Made by a program: the position numbers and the translations under genes. 52,233 nt of DNA. Source: Sporolactobacillus terrae DSM 11697 (lineage in GTDB: Bacteria; Bacillota; Bacilli; Bacillales; Sporolactobacillaceae). The first letter of the stretch is position 1, and every line of letters starts with the position of its first letter. Positions 7,602 through 16,569 of this stretch are shown one piece after another. The notes beneath the pieces were generated by a model. That model worked only from the letters and a program-made list of their open reading frames with translations, ran no database searches and was not told where the DNA came from. Where the stretch lies: contig NZ_JFZC01000036.1 in NCBI RefSeq assembly GCF_000648615.1, forward strand, positions 1 to 52,233. Direction: 5' to 3'.

Positions 7602-7952
7602 GGTCAAAACCCCTTTGATGAGATATGGTCAATGTCAGTTCTATAACCGATACGTTATAAATGAAATCCAAGCTAATGTGAGATTATCTGACAACGAATA
7701 AGGTGTCCACGTTTAAGAAAAAGTTGGAAAAGCTGCGGTAAATGATGCAGTTTTTCTTGTTTGCGTTATTATTATATGAGCTATTCCCAGCAGGGTCAAT
7801 ACAATTCAGCGCTTTTGCACGCTTATGTTTAATTGGAATGTTGCATGTGATTAATACCTTTTACGCATGGATGGGGGCGTGGTTTACAGCGGCTTTCTTT
7901 GTCGAAAGGATATAAAAGAACGCGCAATTTGTAAGAAAATTTTGTCTGTATG

Positions 7953-7979
7953 GCAGGAAATCGAATTGAAATGGCGAAT
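7953..7979 (+). promoter_or_regulatory. SigH-type promoter of hpf
   Basis: GCAGGAAAT at 7953-7961, 11 bp, then GGCGAAT at 7973-7979. This fits the SigH pattern RnAGGAwWW-N11/12-RnnGAAT. The hpf homologue yvyD is known to be under SigH (and SigB) in B. subtilis. Expected transcripts would start just before the ribosome site at 7993-8000. Confidence 0.65.
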
Positions 7980-8007
7980 CTATATAGTATTGAAGGGAGG
8001 CTTTCTC

Positions 8008-8553
8008 ATGGATCTTATTATTCGCGGAGAGAACATCACGGTGACACCTTCTTTGCAGGATTATGCAGAGAAGAGAATCAGCAAACTGGAAAAGTACTTC
8101 AATGAGCCGATTAAGACGAGCGCACGGGTGAACTTGCGTGTGCACAACACAGATCAAGTGGTCGAAGTGACGATTCCGCTTCAAGGCCTTCTCCTAAGAG
8201 CTGAAGTGGGTGAGGAAGATCTTTATACAGCAATTGACGGTGCGGTTACCAAACTGGAACGCCAGATCAAGAAGCATAAGACGAAGATCAACCGCAAGAG
8301 CCGTCAAGGGTTGCGTCAGGCGGTTCAGAACGCAAGCAGCGATATAACAGCAACGAAGCCGACTGAAGAAGATACGCTCGACGTTGTCCGCAGAAAGCAT
8401 TTTGTGTTTAAGCCAATGACTGTCGAAGAGGCAATCCTGCAAATGGATATGCTCGGACATTCCTTCTATGTGTTTAACAATGCGGAGGATAACTCAGCCG
8501 CAGTGGTCTACCGCCGCAAGGATGGACGGTACGGCTTGATTGACCAAGTGTAA
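8008..8553 (+). CDS. hpf: Ribosome hibernation promoting factor, long form
   Basis: A 181-residue long-form HPF (YvyD). It binds the 30S decoding region and dimerises ribosomes to 100S particles in stationary phase. Residues 1-100 form the HPF/RaiA ribosome-binding domain (MDLIIRGENITVTPSLQDYAEKRI, then the basic RQIKKHKTKINRKSRQ). After a flexible linker, residues about 125-181 form the dimerisation domain (VRRKHFVFKPMTVEEAILQMDMLGHSFYVFNN through DGRYGLI). Start ATG 8008 is chosen because AAGGGAGG lies 8 nt upstream and the family begins there; the open frame extends further 5' without support. A strong terminator follows, so it is monocistronic. Confidence 0.96.
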   Translation: MDLIIRGENITVTPSLQDYAEKRISKLEKYFNEPIKTSARVNLRVHNTDQVVEVTIPLQGLLLRAEVGEEDLYTAIDGAVTKLERQIKKHKTKINRKSRQGLRQAVQNASSDITATKPTEEDTLDVVRRKHFVFKPMTVEEAILQMDMLGHSFYVFNNAEDNSAAVVYRRKDGRYGLIDQV

Positions 8554-8575
8554 CCCAGTTGATTAGCATAAAATG

Positions 8576-8607
8576 AAGAAGAGATTCGCCTAGGCGAATC
8601 TCTTCTT
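8576..8607 (+). terminator. Terminator of hpf
   Basis: Perfect 14-bp stems (8576-8589 and 8594-8607) around a CTAG loop, followed by more T residues. The perfect symmetry could also work on the minus strand. Confidence 0.9.
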
Positions 8608-8689
8608 TTTGTCAGGATAGAAAAGTATATGATTATGCCCCATCTTCAAACCAATAGACTAGTGTCTTGGCCGAGAATCAAAGCAGAGG

Positions 8690-9254
8690 TACTCTGGCGC
8701 CTGCGGGATCGCGCCTTGTTGATGCGTGTCAGCGAGACCCCGCAGATAAATTGCGTGTCCGAGGAGGCTCGCGGTGCGCCCGCGGCAAGCGAGTAACCGA
8801 AGCGGCGATTCAGCACCGAAAAGACACGAGTCCATCACACATGTATGAAGAAACTTTCTTAAAGGAACTTTCGCTAAGTGCGCATACGTCCTGTATGCAA
8901 CGCGAAAGTCATCACATCCTGTGAAAGTACGTCCTGTATGCAACGCGAAAGCCACCGCATCCTGCGGAAGTAAGGATCGGGCGCTTTTTGCCCGGATTCT
9001 CTTACAAAAGTTAAGGATTTTGCTTTGGTGTACAACGATAAGCGACATTTCATCAATAAGAGTTAGGTCAAGACATGAAAGCGCGAGACGCCTGCGGGAG
9101 TGCAGGCCAAAGGAGACCCCGCAGATAAATTGCGTGTCCGAGGAGGCTCCTGGACTGCCCGCGGCAAGCGAGCAGCTGAAGTGTCGTTCATGCACAAGGT
9201 GATGAATGAAAGCCGCATCCTGCGGAAGTAAGGACTAGGCGTAGCCTAGTCCTT
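8690..9254 (+). repeat. Composite intergenic repeat, copy A (two GC-hairpin blocks and mini-hairpin array)
   Basis: This gene-free stretch holds two copies of a roughly 110-bp GC-rich block (about 8690-8805 and 9085-9190). The blocks share GAGACCCCGCAGATAAAT, GTGTCCGAGGAGGCTC and CCCGCGGCAAGCGAG. CTGCGGG pairs with CCCGCAG inside them. Between them, AAAGGAACTTTCGCTAA and mini-hairpins GCATACGTCCTGTATGC (8882-8898), TCACATCCTGTGA (8912-8924) and CCGCATCCTGCGG (8955-8967 and 9213-9225) are repeated. An 11-bp stem hairpin (AAGGACTAGGC, 9230-9240/9244-9254) closes the element. The open frames crossing it are by-products of the repeats. Similar GC-block repeats are scattered in other Bacillaceae genomes. 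Confidence 0.8.
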
Positions 9255-9292
9255 CTTAGGCAAAGCGTTTTTTCGACAGCACAGACGATTCG

Positions 9293-9434
9293 GCAACTGA
9301 CTGATAAAAATTGCAAACTGACCGATAAAATCCCGAAACTGACTGATAAAAATCGCAAACCGGTCGATAAAATCGCCAAACTGACCGATAAAATCCCGAA
9401 ACTGGCTGATAAACGTGCCAAACGCGACGGATAA
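9293..9434 (+). repeat. 21-bp tandem array (GATAAAA units)
   Basis: GATAAAA (or GATAAAC) recurs at 9303, 9324, 9345, 9366, 9387 and 9408, exactly every 21 bp, with a degenerate seventh unit near 9430. The 14 bp between are variants of TCCCGAAACTGACC. Because 21 is a multiple of three, both strands read through as seven-residue peptide repeats (KLTDKIP-like on the plus strand). There is no start codon with a ribosome site, so it is treated as non-coding satellite-like DNA. Confidence 0.85.
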
Positions 9435-9481
9435 CCAGTCCCAGACCCGGCGTCCGCCTCATCCCCAAACGGCCCGTTCTG

Positions 9482-9510
9482 TTTTCATAGCGCCCGTTTT
9501 GACGTATAAT
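9482..9510 (+). promoter_or_regulatory. Possible distal secA promoter
   Basis: TTTTCA (9482-9487), 17 bp, TATAAT (9505-9510). It is followed by a small GCCCC/GGGGC hairpin at 9548-9564 in the long leader. The -35 match is weak. Confidence 0.4.
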
Positions 9511-9633
9511 AGAAAATGTTGGTTTTTACCTAATGAGCGGAATGCGTGCCCCTGAAAATGGGGCGATTTTGCGAACATCTGAATAGGGAGTCTGCGTGCG
9601 CTTGCCGCAGAAGCAGTTCTCGCTTTCAGGCAA

Positions 9634-9662
9634 TTGTCACCATAGGGGAATATTGTTAAAAT
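9634..9662 (+). promoter_or_regulatory. Probable secA promoter (SigA type)
   Basis: TTGTCA (9634-9639), 17-bp spacer, TAAAAT (9657-9662). It leaves a leader of about 115 nt before secA. Confidence 0.6.
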
Positions 9663-9785
9663 AAAGAACATATTGATGAAGATTTTTTTCGGACAGGTTC
9701 AGATGTGAACGTTTGACACAGGAATGACTCTGAGGGTGCGGCAAGTTTCGCCAAATCAGAAATAATAAATGAGGTGTATGCAGGC

Positions 9786-12305
9786 ATGATAGGAATGCTT
9801 AAACGAGTGCTCGGAGACACGAGTCTCCGCAAACTCAGCAAGATGGAAAAAATCGCGCATCAGATTGACAACATGGCTGATGACTATAAGGCGCTGAGTG
9901 ATGATGCGCTTCAGGCGAAGACGCCGGAATTCAAGCAGCGCCTGGAAAATGGTGAAACGCTTGATGACTTGCTGCCGGAAGCCTTTGCGGTTGTTCGCGA
10001 AGCATCAACGCGTATTCTGGGCATGACGCCTTACTACGTTCAGTTGATTGGTGCGATTGCGCTCCATCAAGGCAATATCGCCGAGATGAAAACCGGTGAA
10101 GGGAAAACGCTCGTTGCGACAATGCCGCTTTATTTGAACGCGCTGGAAGGCAAAGGCGCTCATCTGGTTACGGTCAACGACTATCTGGCTTCGCGTGATG
10201 CGGAGCAGATGGGGCTGTTGTACAACTTTCTCGGCATGTCGGTCGGCCTGAACCGCAACGGCTTGAATCCGGAAGAGAAGCGGGAAGCCTATGCTGCCGA
10301 CATTACGTACGGGACGAACAGTGAATTCGGCTTCGACTACCTGCGCGACAACATGGTGCTTTATAAGGAAGAACGCGTGCAGCGACCGTTGAATTTTGCG
10401 ATTGTCGATGAAGTCGACTCGATTCTAGTTGACGAGGCGCGGACACCGTTGATTATTTCCGGCAATGCGGAGAAATCGACCGATCTGTATGTGCGCGCCA
10501 ATCAGTTTGCCCGTCTCCTGACTGAGAAGCAGGACTTCACGGTTGATCTGAAGACGAAATCCGTGCAGCTGACAGAAGAAGGCATGACGAAGGCAGAGAA
10601 ATTCTTCGGCATCAAGAACTTATACGATTATTCAAACGTCAACATCAATCACCACGTGAGCGAAGCGATGAAGGCGCATGCGATCATGCATCGCGATCAG
10701 GATTACGTGGTTAAAGACGGCGAGATTGTGATTGTCGATCCGTTCACCGGCCGTCTGATGCAGGGACGCCGCTACAGCGAAGGACTGCACCAAGCGATTG
10801 AAGCCAAGGAAGGTCTTGATATTCAGAGTGAAAGCAAGACACTGGCAACGATCACGCTGCAGAACTTTTTCCGGATGTATCAAAAGCTTTCCGGGATGAC
10901 CGGTACGGCGAAGACCGAAGAAGAAGAATTCCAGAGTATCTATAACATGGATGTTATCGAAATTCCGACTAACAAACCGATGATTCGTAAAGACAATCCG
11001 GATTTGATCTATAAAACGCAAAAGGGTAAATTTAACGCGGTTGTTGAAGAGATTGCGAAGCTGTATCACCGCGGTCAGCCGGTGCTCGTTGGTACCGTCG
11101 CCGTTGAAACGTCGGAATTGATTTCTAAACTTCTGAAGCGCAAAAGTATCCCGCACAACGTCTTGAACGCGAAGAACCATGCCCGTGAAGCAGAAATCAT
11201 TGAAAATGCCGGCCAAGCGGGTTCGGTAACAATCGCCACCAACATGGCCGGCCGTGGTACCGACATTAAGCTTGGCGAAGGGGTTGCCGATCTTGGCGGT
11301 CTGTTTATCTTGGGTACCGAGCGTCACGAGTCGCGTCGTATTGACAACCAGTTGCGTGGGCGTTCCGGTCGTCAAGGTGACCCGGGGGAATCCCGTTTCT
11401 ATCTGTCACTTGAAGACGACTTGATGAAGCGCTTCGGTTCTGATAAATTAAAGAACTGGATGGAAAAAATCGGCATGGACGACTCGGCGCCGATCGAAAG
11501 CAAGCTGGTCAGCCGTTCGGTTGAAGCCGCTCAGAAACGTGTCGAAGGCAATAACTTCGATGCGCGTAAACAGCTGTTGAAATTCGACGACGTCATGCGC
11601 CAACAGCGTGAAATCATCTACAAGCAGCGTATGGAAGTGCTTGAATCGAAAGATCTTCGTCCGGAAATTGAAGGGATGATGAAGTCGGTCATCGAAAACG
11701 TTGTGAACGCTCATACACCGGAAAAAGAAGTGCCGGAAGATTGGGATCTTCAAGCAGTTGTCGATTACCTGAACGGGATGATCTTCAGCGAAGGCGTGCT
11801 TTCGCTGAAAGATCTTGATGGTAAAGATCCCGAAGAAATGATCGATGATCTGTACGAAAAGGCGCTTGCCCGCTATGATGAGAAAGAAGCGGCTTTCACG
11901 CCGGAACGGATGCGCGAATTTGAGCGCGTGATCACACTGCGTACGGTAGATACCAAGTGGATGGATCACATTGATGCGATGGAACAGCTCCGCGAAGGCA
12001 TCTATCTGCGCGCCTATGGTCAGGTCGACCCATACCGTGCATACAATATTGAAGGTTTCAAGATGTTCGAAGAAATGGTCGCCAGCATCGATGAAGAAAT
12101 CGTCAACTTCCTGATGAAGGCGGAGTTGCGCGAGGAACAGCCGATTCAGCGTGAAAACGTAACGCATGGTTTGCGCGTGATTTCCGGCGGCCAGGACGAC
12201 GAACCGGTGAAGAAGAAGCCGATCAAGCGCAAAGTCCACGTCGGCCGTAACGATCCATGCCCATGCGGCAGCGGTAAAAAATACAAAAACTGCCACGGAA
12301 AATGA
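9786..12305 (+). CDS. secA: Preprotein translocase ATPase SecA
   Basis: An 839-residue motor that drives secretory proteins through SecYEG at the membrane. Walker A MKTGEGKT lies at 101-108 and the DEAD-type Walker B DEVD at 208-211. The second helicase domain has [28 protein letters not shown] and the arginine-finger region [15 protein letters not shown]. The helical scaffold and wing follow, and the C-terminal zinc site is C825/C827/C836/H837 in [13 protein letters not shown], used for SecB or lipid contact. Length matches B. subtilis SecA. ATG 9786 is preferred because GAGGTG lies about 9 nt upstream; the GTG inside that motif (9774) is in frame but would use the ribosome site itself. prfB follows after 26 bp, the usual Bacillus pair. 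Confidence 0.98.
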   Translation: MIGMLKRVLGDTSLRKLSKMEKIAHQIDNMADDYKALSDDALQAKTPEFKQRLENGETLDDLLPEAFAVVREASTRILGMTPYYVQLIGAIALHQGNIAEMKTGEGKTLVATMPLYLNALEGKGAHLVTVNDYLASRDAEQMGLLYNFLGMSVGLNRNGLNPEEKREAYAADITYGTNSEFGFDYLRDNMVLYKEERVQRPLNFAIVDEVDSILVDEARTPLIISGNAEKSTDLYVRANQFARLLTEKQDFTVDLKTKSVQLTEEGMTKAEKFFGIKNLYDYSNVNINHHVSEAMKAHAIMHRDQDYVVKDGEIVIVDPFTGRLMQGRRYSEGLHQAIEAKEGLDIQSESKTLATITLQNFFRMYQKLSGMTGTAKTEEEEFQSIYNMDVIEIPTNKPMIRKDNPDLIYKTQKGKFNAVVEEIAKLYHRGQPVLVGTVAVETSELISKLLKRKSIPHNVLNAKNHAREAEIIENAGQAGSVTIATNMAGRGTDIKLGEGVADLGGLFILGTERHESRRIDNQLRGRSGRQGDPGESRFYLSLEDDLMKRFGSDKLKNWMEKIGMDDSAPIESKLVSRSVEAAQKRVEGNNFDARKQLLKFDDVMRQQREIIYKQRMEVLESKDLRPEIEGMMKSVIENVVNAHTPEKEVPEDWDLQAVVDYLNGMIFSEGVLSLKDLDGKDPEEMIDDLYEKALARYDEKEAAFTPERMREFERVITLRTVDTKWMDHIDAMEQLREGIYLRAYGQVDPYRAYNIEGFKMFEEMVASIDEEIVNFLMKAELREEQPIQRENVTHGLRVISGGQDDEPVKKKPIKRKVHVGRNDPCPCGSGKKYKNCHGK

Positions 12306-12331
12306 TCTGTGGGTAAGAAAGTAGGATGAAC

Positions 12332-13430
12332 ATGGATTTACCAGAAATGAAACACGAAATTGATGAGATGGAAACCCGTCTCAAAGCGTTTAGGGGGTCT
12401 CTTTGACTTAGATAACAAGAAAGCAAGGATCGCCGAATTGGATGAGAAAATGACGATGCCCGGCTTCTGGGATGATAATGAAAAAGCGCAGAAGGTCATC
12501 GACGAGTCCAACGATTTGAAGGGCAAGGTTGACAGTTTGACCGACCTGCAAAACAAATTCGAAGATCTGCAAGTGGCTTACGAGTTAGTCAAAGAAGAGA
12601 ACGATGCGGATCTGAAAGCGGAACTGGAAGAGTCGCTCGGCGAAGCGCGGGACGCGTTCAACCGCTATGAAACGCGGCTGCTGCTAAGCGGTCCGCACGA
12701 CCGCAACAACGCGATCTTGGAACTGCATCCCGGCGCAGGCGGTACCGAAGCTCAAGACTGGGCGTCAATGCTGCTGCGTATGTATACGCGCTGGGCGGAA
12801 CGCAAAGGTTTCGCGGTTGAAACACTCGACTACTTGCCGGGTGATGAAGCCGGCGTTAAAAGTGTCACCCTGCTCATCAAAGGAACCGATGCGTACGGTT
12901 ACTTAAAAGCGGAAAAAGGGATTCACCGTTTAGTGCGCATCTCACCGTTTGACGCAGCCGGGCGCCGACACACATCCTTTGTTTCCTGCGAAGTGGTGCC
13001 GGAACTCGATGATGATATTGAAATCGAAGTCCGTCCGGAAGACTTGAGAGTCGACGTATTCCGTTCCAGCGGCGCCGGCGGACAGCATATCAACAAAACA
13101 TCGTCTGCGGTCCGCATGACGCACCTTCCAACCGGGATCGTCGTCAGCTGCCAGTCGGAACGATCACAGTTCCAAAACCGCGATCAAGCGATGAAGATGT
13201 TGAAATCGCGCCTGTTTCAATTGGAAGAGGAGAAAAAGGAAGCAGAAATGGCTGCACTCCACGGCGAACAAAAGGAAATCGGCTGGGGCAGCCAGATCCG
13301 CTCCTATGTGTTCCACCCATACTCTATGGTTAAGGATCACCGCACCAACGTCGAAATCGGCAATGTGGACCGCGTCATGGACGGCGACATCGATCCATTC
13401 ATCGATGCTTACCTCCGACTCCACCTATGA
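12332..13430 (+). CDS. prfB: Peptide chain release factor 2, with programmed +1 frameshift
   Basis: RF2 releases finished peptides at UGA and UAA. The gene is split: 24 codons from ATG 12332, then an in-frame TGA at 12404-12406, with reading continuing at 12405 in the +1 frame. AGGGGG (12392-12397) acts as the internal Shine-Dalgarno ahead of TCT CTT TGA C, the classic autoregulatory slip site. The product is about 365 residues, normal for RF2. In joined numbering SPF (204-206) is the stop-codon recognition tripeptide and GGQ (249-251) the peptidyl-transferase motif. It is probably cotranscribed with secA. The 24-codon leader must not be mistaken for a separate gene, nor the body for a truncated one. 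Confidence 0.97.
12392..12408 (+). promoter_or_regulatory. RF2 autoregulatory frameshift site
   Basis: An SD-like AGGGGG, a 3-base spacer, then CTT TGA C. When RF2 is scarce the ribosome slips from CTT to TTT, reads +1 and makes RF2; when RF2 is plentiful it terminates at TGA. All known elements are present; the usual TAT before CTT is TCT here. Confidence 0.93.
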
Positions 13431-13442
13431 ATCAAATAATCG

Positions 13443-13474
13443 AAAAGGAACCGGCGATCCGGTTCCTTTTTTTC
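13443..13474 (+). terminator. Terminator of secA-prfB
   Basis: AAAAGGAACCGG (13443-13454) pairs with CCGGTTCCTTTT (13459-13470), followed by T residues. Confidence 0.9.
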
Positions 13475-13565
13475 CGTTTTCGGGTAATTAAATCCAGTTA
13501 TTATAGCGATTGCAGACAAAATGACAGCGTTACCAACGAAACATGTAACGAACAGCTGAAAACGC

Positions 13566-14085
13566 GTATCAACCGCGGTAAAAGTTGTATCAAACGAACG
13601 AAAAGTTGTATCAAAAGCATTGAAAATCGTATCAAAATTGACGCTACACCTCAACTTGTATCAACCGGATCCAAATTCGTATCAACCGCGGTAAAAGTTG
13701 TATCAAACGAACGAAAAGTTGTATCAAAAGCATTGAAACGCGTATCGAAGTCAGGCTAACACCTTAACTTGTATCAACCGGATCCAAATTCGTATCAACC
13801 GCGGTAAAAGTTGTATCAAACGAACGAAAAGTCGTATCAAAAGCATTGAAAATCGTATCAAAATTGACGCTACACCGCAATTTGTATCAACCGGATCCAA
13901 ACTCGTATCAACCGCGGTAAAAGTTGTATCAAACGAACGAAAAGTTGTATCAAAAGCATTGAAAATCGTATCAAAATTGATGCTACACCTCAACTTGTAT
14001 CAAACGAATCCAAACTCGTATCAACCGCGGTAAAAGTAGTATCAAACGAACGAGAACTCGTATCAAACCGATGTAAACGCATATC
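13566..14085 (+). repeat. Higher-order tandem array: 21-bp units in a 113-bp period
   Basis: About 24 units each begin GTATCAA. Five unit types repeat in fixed order with lengths 21, 21, 21, 29 and 21 bp, a 113-bp period. Periods start at 13566, 13679, 13792, 13905 and 14018, the last incomplete and diverged. Unit cores carry short palindromes (CCGCGG, GGATCC). Copies differ at only a few positions, so amplification is recent or homogenised. Open frames across it give seven-residue periodic peptides and lack ribosome sites. It fills the gap between the prfB terminator and the yvjA promoter. Confidence 0.92.
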
Positions 14086-14155
14086 TAGCTTGTTCCTGCA
14101 CCGCGATTTGAAGCAATGGTTCCTTTCGATAAAATGATTTCCTGTCTAATTTTTG

Positions 14156-14185
14156 TTGACCGCATGGCGATTTTTGTCTTAAAAT
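14156..14185 (+). promoter_or_regulatory. SigA-type promoter of yvjA
   Basis: TTGACC (14156-14161), 18-bp spacer, TAAAAT (14180-14185), about 43 bp upstream of the gene start. Confidence 0.65.
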
Positions 14186-14227
14186 AGACACATTCGGCCA
14201 TTTTCGAAAGAAGGAGTATTGAACTTC

Positions 14228-15124
14228 ATGCAGGTGTTTGGAAAGAGAGACAAGCATGCTGTTCCTAACCGAGGGAAAACAGCAATGCTTCTTGATTATG
14301 TATGGGTCATTTTTGGAACGTTTGTTGTCGGCCTTTCGTTCAATGCTTTTATGTTGCCGACGCATATCGCCTCCGGCGGAGTAGCCGGAATCGGTATTGT
14401 TCTTCACTGGACGCTTGGTTGGGAGCCGTCCTATGTGCTTTGGGCGATCAATCTGCCCGTGTTTTTCTTGGGGTTGTTTGTGCTCGGGCGCAGTTTCGGT
14501 TATCTTGACTACACGATGAAGACGCTGCTTGGTTCCGTGATGCTGCCGTTCTTTATTTTTGTTACGGCGAATGTGCCGGCGGCGACGGGCAGTTCGCTGC
14601 TCGGCGCTTTGTTTGGCGGTGTCGGTACCGGTGTGGGGCTTGGCTTGGTGTTCCGCGGCCGCGGATCAACCGGCGGTACGGCGCTTGCCGGGCAGATCAT
14701 TCAGAAATTCAGCGGCATTTCGCTTGGTTTCTGTGTGTCGCTGTTGGATACGATGATTGTGCTGACTTCGGCGTTTTTCATGTCGCTTGAGGCGGCGCTT
14801 TATGCACTGATCAGTATCTATATCACCGCTAAAATGATTGATGTGGTGCAGCTCGGTTTCAATACCGAGAAAATGGCGCTGATTATTTCCGAGAAAGAGG
14901 ATGAAATGCGTCAAGGAATTTTAGAAGAGATTGACCGCGGTGTGACGCGAATTATCAGCCAGGGCGGCTACACCGGCGATGATCGGCCGATGTTGATGAC
15001 CGTTGTTTCGCAAAGCGAGCTGACTCATCTGAAGCAGCTCGTTCGCTCGATTGATTCGGATGCTTTTTTCATTATCACGAATGCGACGGAAGTCTTTGGA
15101 AAAGGATTTTATACGCGCAGCTGA
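14228..15124 (+). CDS. yvjA: YitT-family membrane protein (DUF161/DUF2179)
   Basis: A 298-residue integral membrane protein of the YitT family. Residues about 20-215 contain five or six hydrophobic segments with the family motif FNAFMLPTHIASGGVAGIGIVLHW and the glycine-rich GRGSTGGTALAGQIIQ. The soluble C-terminal DUF2179 domain (about 215-298) includes TEKMALIISEKEDE, a GVTRIISQGGYTG stretch and ATEVFGKGF. The molecular role is unknown. B. subtilis has YvjA at this place between prfB and ftsE. ATG 14228 follows AAGGAG by 11 nt; TTG 14219 is too close. The gene has its own promoter and no obvious terminator. Confidence 0.85.
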   Translation: MQVFGKRDKHAVPNRGKTAMLLDYVWVIFGTFVVGLSFNAFMLPTHIASGGVAGIGIVLHWTLGWEPSYVLWAINLPVFFLGLFVLGRSFGYLDYTMKTLLGSVMLPFFIFVTANVPAATGSSLLGALFGGVGTGVGLGLVFRGRGSTGGTALAGQIIQKFSGISLGFCVSLLDTMIVLTSAFFMSLEAALYALISIYITAKMIDVVQLGFNTEKMALIISEKEDEMRQGILEEIDRGVTRIISQGGYTGDDRPMLMTVVSQSELTHLKQLVRSIDSDAFFIITNATEVFGKGFYTRS

Positions 15125-15144
15125 TGGTGTCCAAGTTTGAAAAT

Positions 15145-15163
15145 GAACGATCTGTGAACGATC
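15145..15163 (+). repeat. Direct repeat GAACGATC upstream of ddl
   Basis: GAACGATC occurs at 15145-15152 and 15156-15163, spaced 11 bp (one helical turn) centre to centre, between yvjA and ddl. Such spacing suits a dimeric or tandem regulator, but nothing shows which. Confidence 0.3.
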
Positions 15164-15311
15164 GGATTCAAATCAACAGGTTGCATGTGCGGCTTGAGAA
15201 ATAATGAAGCAGAGACGAGTCATTTTTGCGTATGATGAAAAAGTAAGACATTGAATGACGGCTTTTGAATAAAAAAATCATTTAACCGGTTTGAAAAAGG
15301 GGTCGGACACA

Positions 15312-16379
15312 TTGGGAAAAATTACTGTTGGGGTTCTCTTTGGCGGACAGTCATCAGAACACAAAGTTTCGCTGAAATCAGCGTATACAATCATTACAAA
15401 TCTTGATCGGGAAAACTATGAGCCGGTTCTGATTGGCATCGCCGAAGATGGAAAATGGAAGCTCTATGAAGGACCATTGGAAGCGATTCCGCAAGACACA
15501 TGGGAGCAATCCGATTGTACGCCGGTTATGCTGCTTCCTGATCCGAGTCAGCATGGCCTTTTGAAAACAGCTGGCGGCGTGTCCGAGAAGCTTCATTTGG
15601 ATGTTGTTTTTCCGGTATTGCATGGCAAAAACGGCGAGGATGGAAAGATTCAAAGCCTGCTTGAACTCGCCGGCATTCCTTACGTTGGCTGCGGCGTCTT
15701 GAGCTCGGCGATGTGCATGGATAAGGACGTCTCGCATCGCGTTGTGAAAGAAGCCGGCATCCGCGTGCCTGAGTCGATTGCTTTGACCGGTGCGATTTCT
15801 GAAGAGCAGTTGGCAAAAGTGATGACCGGTTTCAATTATCCGGTATTCGTTAAACCGGTAAGCGGGGGCTCCTCATACGGCGTCACTAAGGTTGAGGAAA
15901 AGAGCAAGCTTGTTGCAGCGATCCGTGAAGCGCAGAAGTATGATACGAAGATCGGAATTGAAGAAGGAATCGACGGCTGCGAGGTTGGCTGCTCGATTCT
16001 CGGTCACGGCGATGACTTGACGGTGGGTGAAGTCGATCAAATCGTTGTGACGAACGGCTATTTCCACATTCATCAGGACATGTTCAAGAAGACCGGACTT
16101 GAGAACGCCAGCATCCATGTACCGGCACAGCTGCCTCAAGCGGTGCAGGAAAAGATCAAGGACACTGCGAAAGCGATTTTCCGCGCGCTCTGCTGCACCG
16201 GAATTGCGCGGGTCGATCTGTTCCTGACGCCTGACAATGAAGTGGTCTTTAACGAAGTCAACACAATGCCGGGCTTCACCAGTTACAGCCGCTACCCGCG
16301 CATGATGGAAGCAGCCGGCATCAGCGTCACTGAAATCACCGACCATGCCATTCAATTAGCCCTTGAGAACGCGAATTAA
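15312..16379 (+). CDS. ddl: D-Ala ligase of the VanA/VanB type (probable D-alanyl-D-lactate ligase)
   Basis: A 355-residue ATP-grasp ligase joining D-Ala to a second unit for peptidoglycan precursors. It has VLFGGQSSEHKVSLKSA at 7-23, HGKNGEDG at 104-111, CMDKD at 135-139, and VFNEVNTMPGFTS with SRYPRMM near 312-332. The substrate loop decides specificity. Here residues 238-270 read VGEVDQI then FHIHQD and GLENASIHVPA, matching VanA/VanB/VanD. H254 aligns with VanA His244, which favours D-lactate, and the Lys-Tyr of ordinary Ddl (B. subtilis KAKYED) is absent. No vanH or vanX is nearby. TTG 15312 follows AAAGGGG by about 9 nt; TTG 15291 has no ribosome site. The D-Lac activity is inference. 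It occupies the position of cccB in B. subtilis. Confidence 0.88.
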   Translation: MGKITVGVLFGGQSSEHKVSLKSAYTIITNLDRENYEPVLIGIAEDGKWKLYEGPLEAIPQDTWEQSDCTPVMLLPDPSQHGLLKTAGGVSEKLHLDVVFPVLHGKNGEDGKIQSLLELAGIPYVGCGVLSSAMCMDKDVSHRVVKEAGIRVPESIALTGAISEEQLAKVMTGFNYPVFVKPVSGGSSYGVTKVEEKSKLVAAIREAQKYDTKIGIEEGIDGCEVGCSILGHGDDLTVGEVDQIVVTNGYFHIHQDMFKKTGLENASIHVPAQLPQAVQEKIKDTAKAIFRALCCTGIARVDLFLTPDNEVVFNEVNTMPGFTSYSRYPRMMEAAGISVTEITDHAIQLALENAN

Positions 16380-16415
16380 ACCGTCTCTGTAAAACGAAAG
16401 ACAGGAAAGTGTGTG

Positions 16416-16447
16416 AAAAAATCAGCTGAAAAGCTGATTTTTTTTGT
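16416..16447 (+). terminator. Terminator of ddl
   Basis: AAAAAATCAGCT (16416-16427), GAAA tetraloop, AGCTGATTTTTT (16432-16443) running into T. Confidence 0.88.
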
Positions 16448-16560
16448 CCCTTTATTGCTTGGCACTCTAAATCGGCGGGTATACCGATTTTTCGACATGA
16501 TTCGTTTTTGTTTTGAAATTGAATTGTAATAATTTTCATCGGAATTTGCCGGGGATGGAA

Positions 16561-16569
16561 TGCTATAAT
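16561..16569 (+). promoter_or_regulatory. Extended -10 promoter of ftsEX
   Basis: TGCTATAAT at 16561-16569 with no good -35 box. The leader is about 185 nt and contains a small GGATG/CATCC hairpin just downstream and a second TATAAT at 16693-16698. No gene is seen in the 380 bp between ddl and ftsE. Confidence 0.5.

Noticed and set aside
8659-9195. 178-residue minus-strand and several plus-strand open frames in repeat copy A
   Set aside because: They follow the repeat copies. Related frames with frameshifts appear in the other copies, so no protein is conserved.
10632-12296. Long minus-strand open frames antisense to secA
   Set aside because: They lie wholly within a conserved gene, lack promoters and ribosome sites, and have implausible Phe/His-rich composition.
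13409-14085. Open frames across the GTATCAA array and a CRISPR interpretation
   Set aside because: Frames arise because the units are mostly multiples of three. There are no unique spacers of constant length, no cas genes, and 21-bp units are too short for repeat-spacer pairs.
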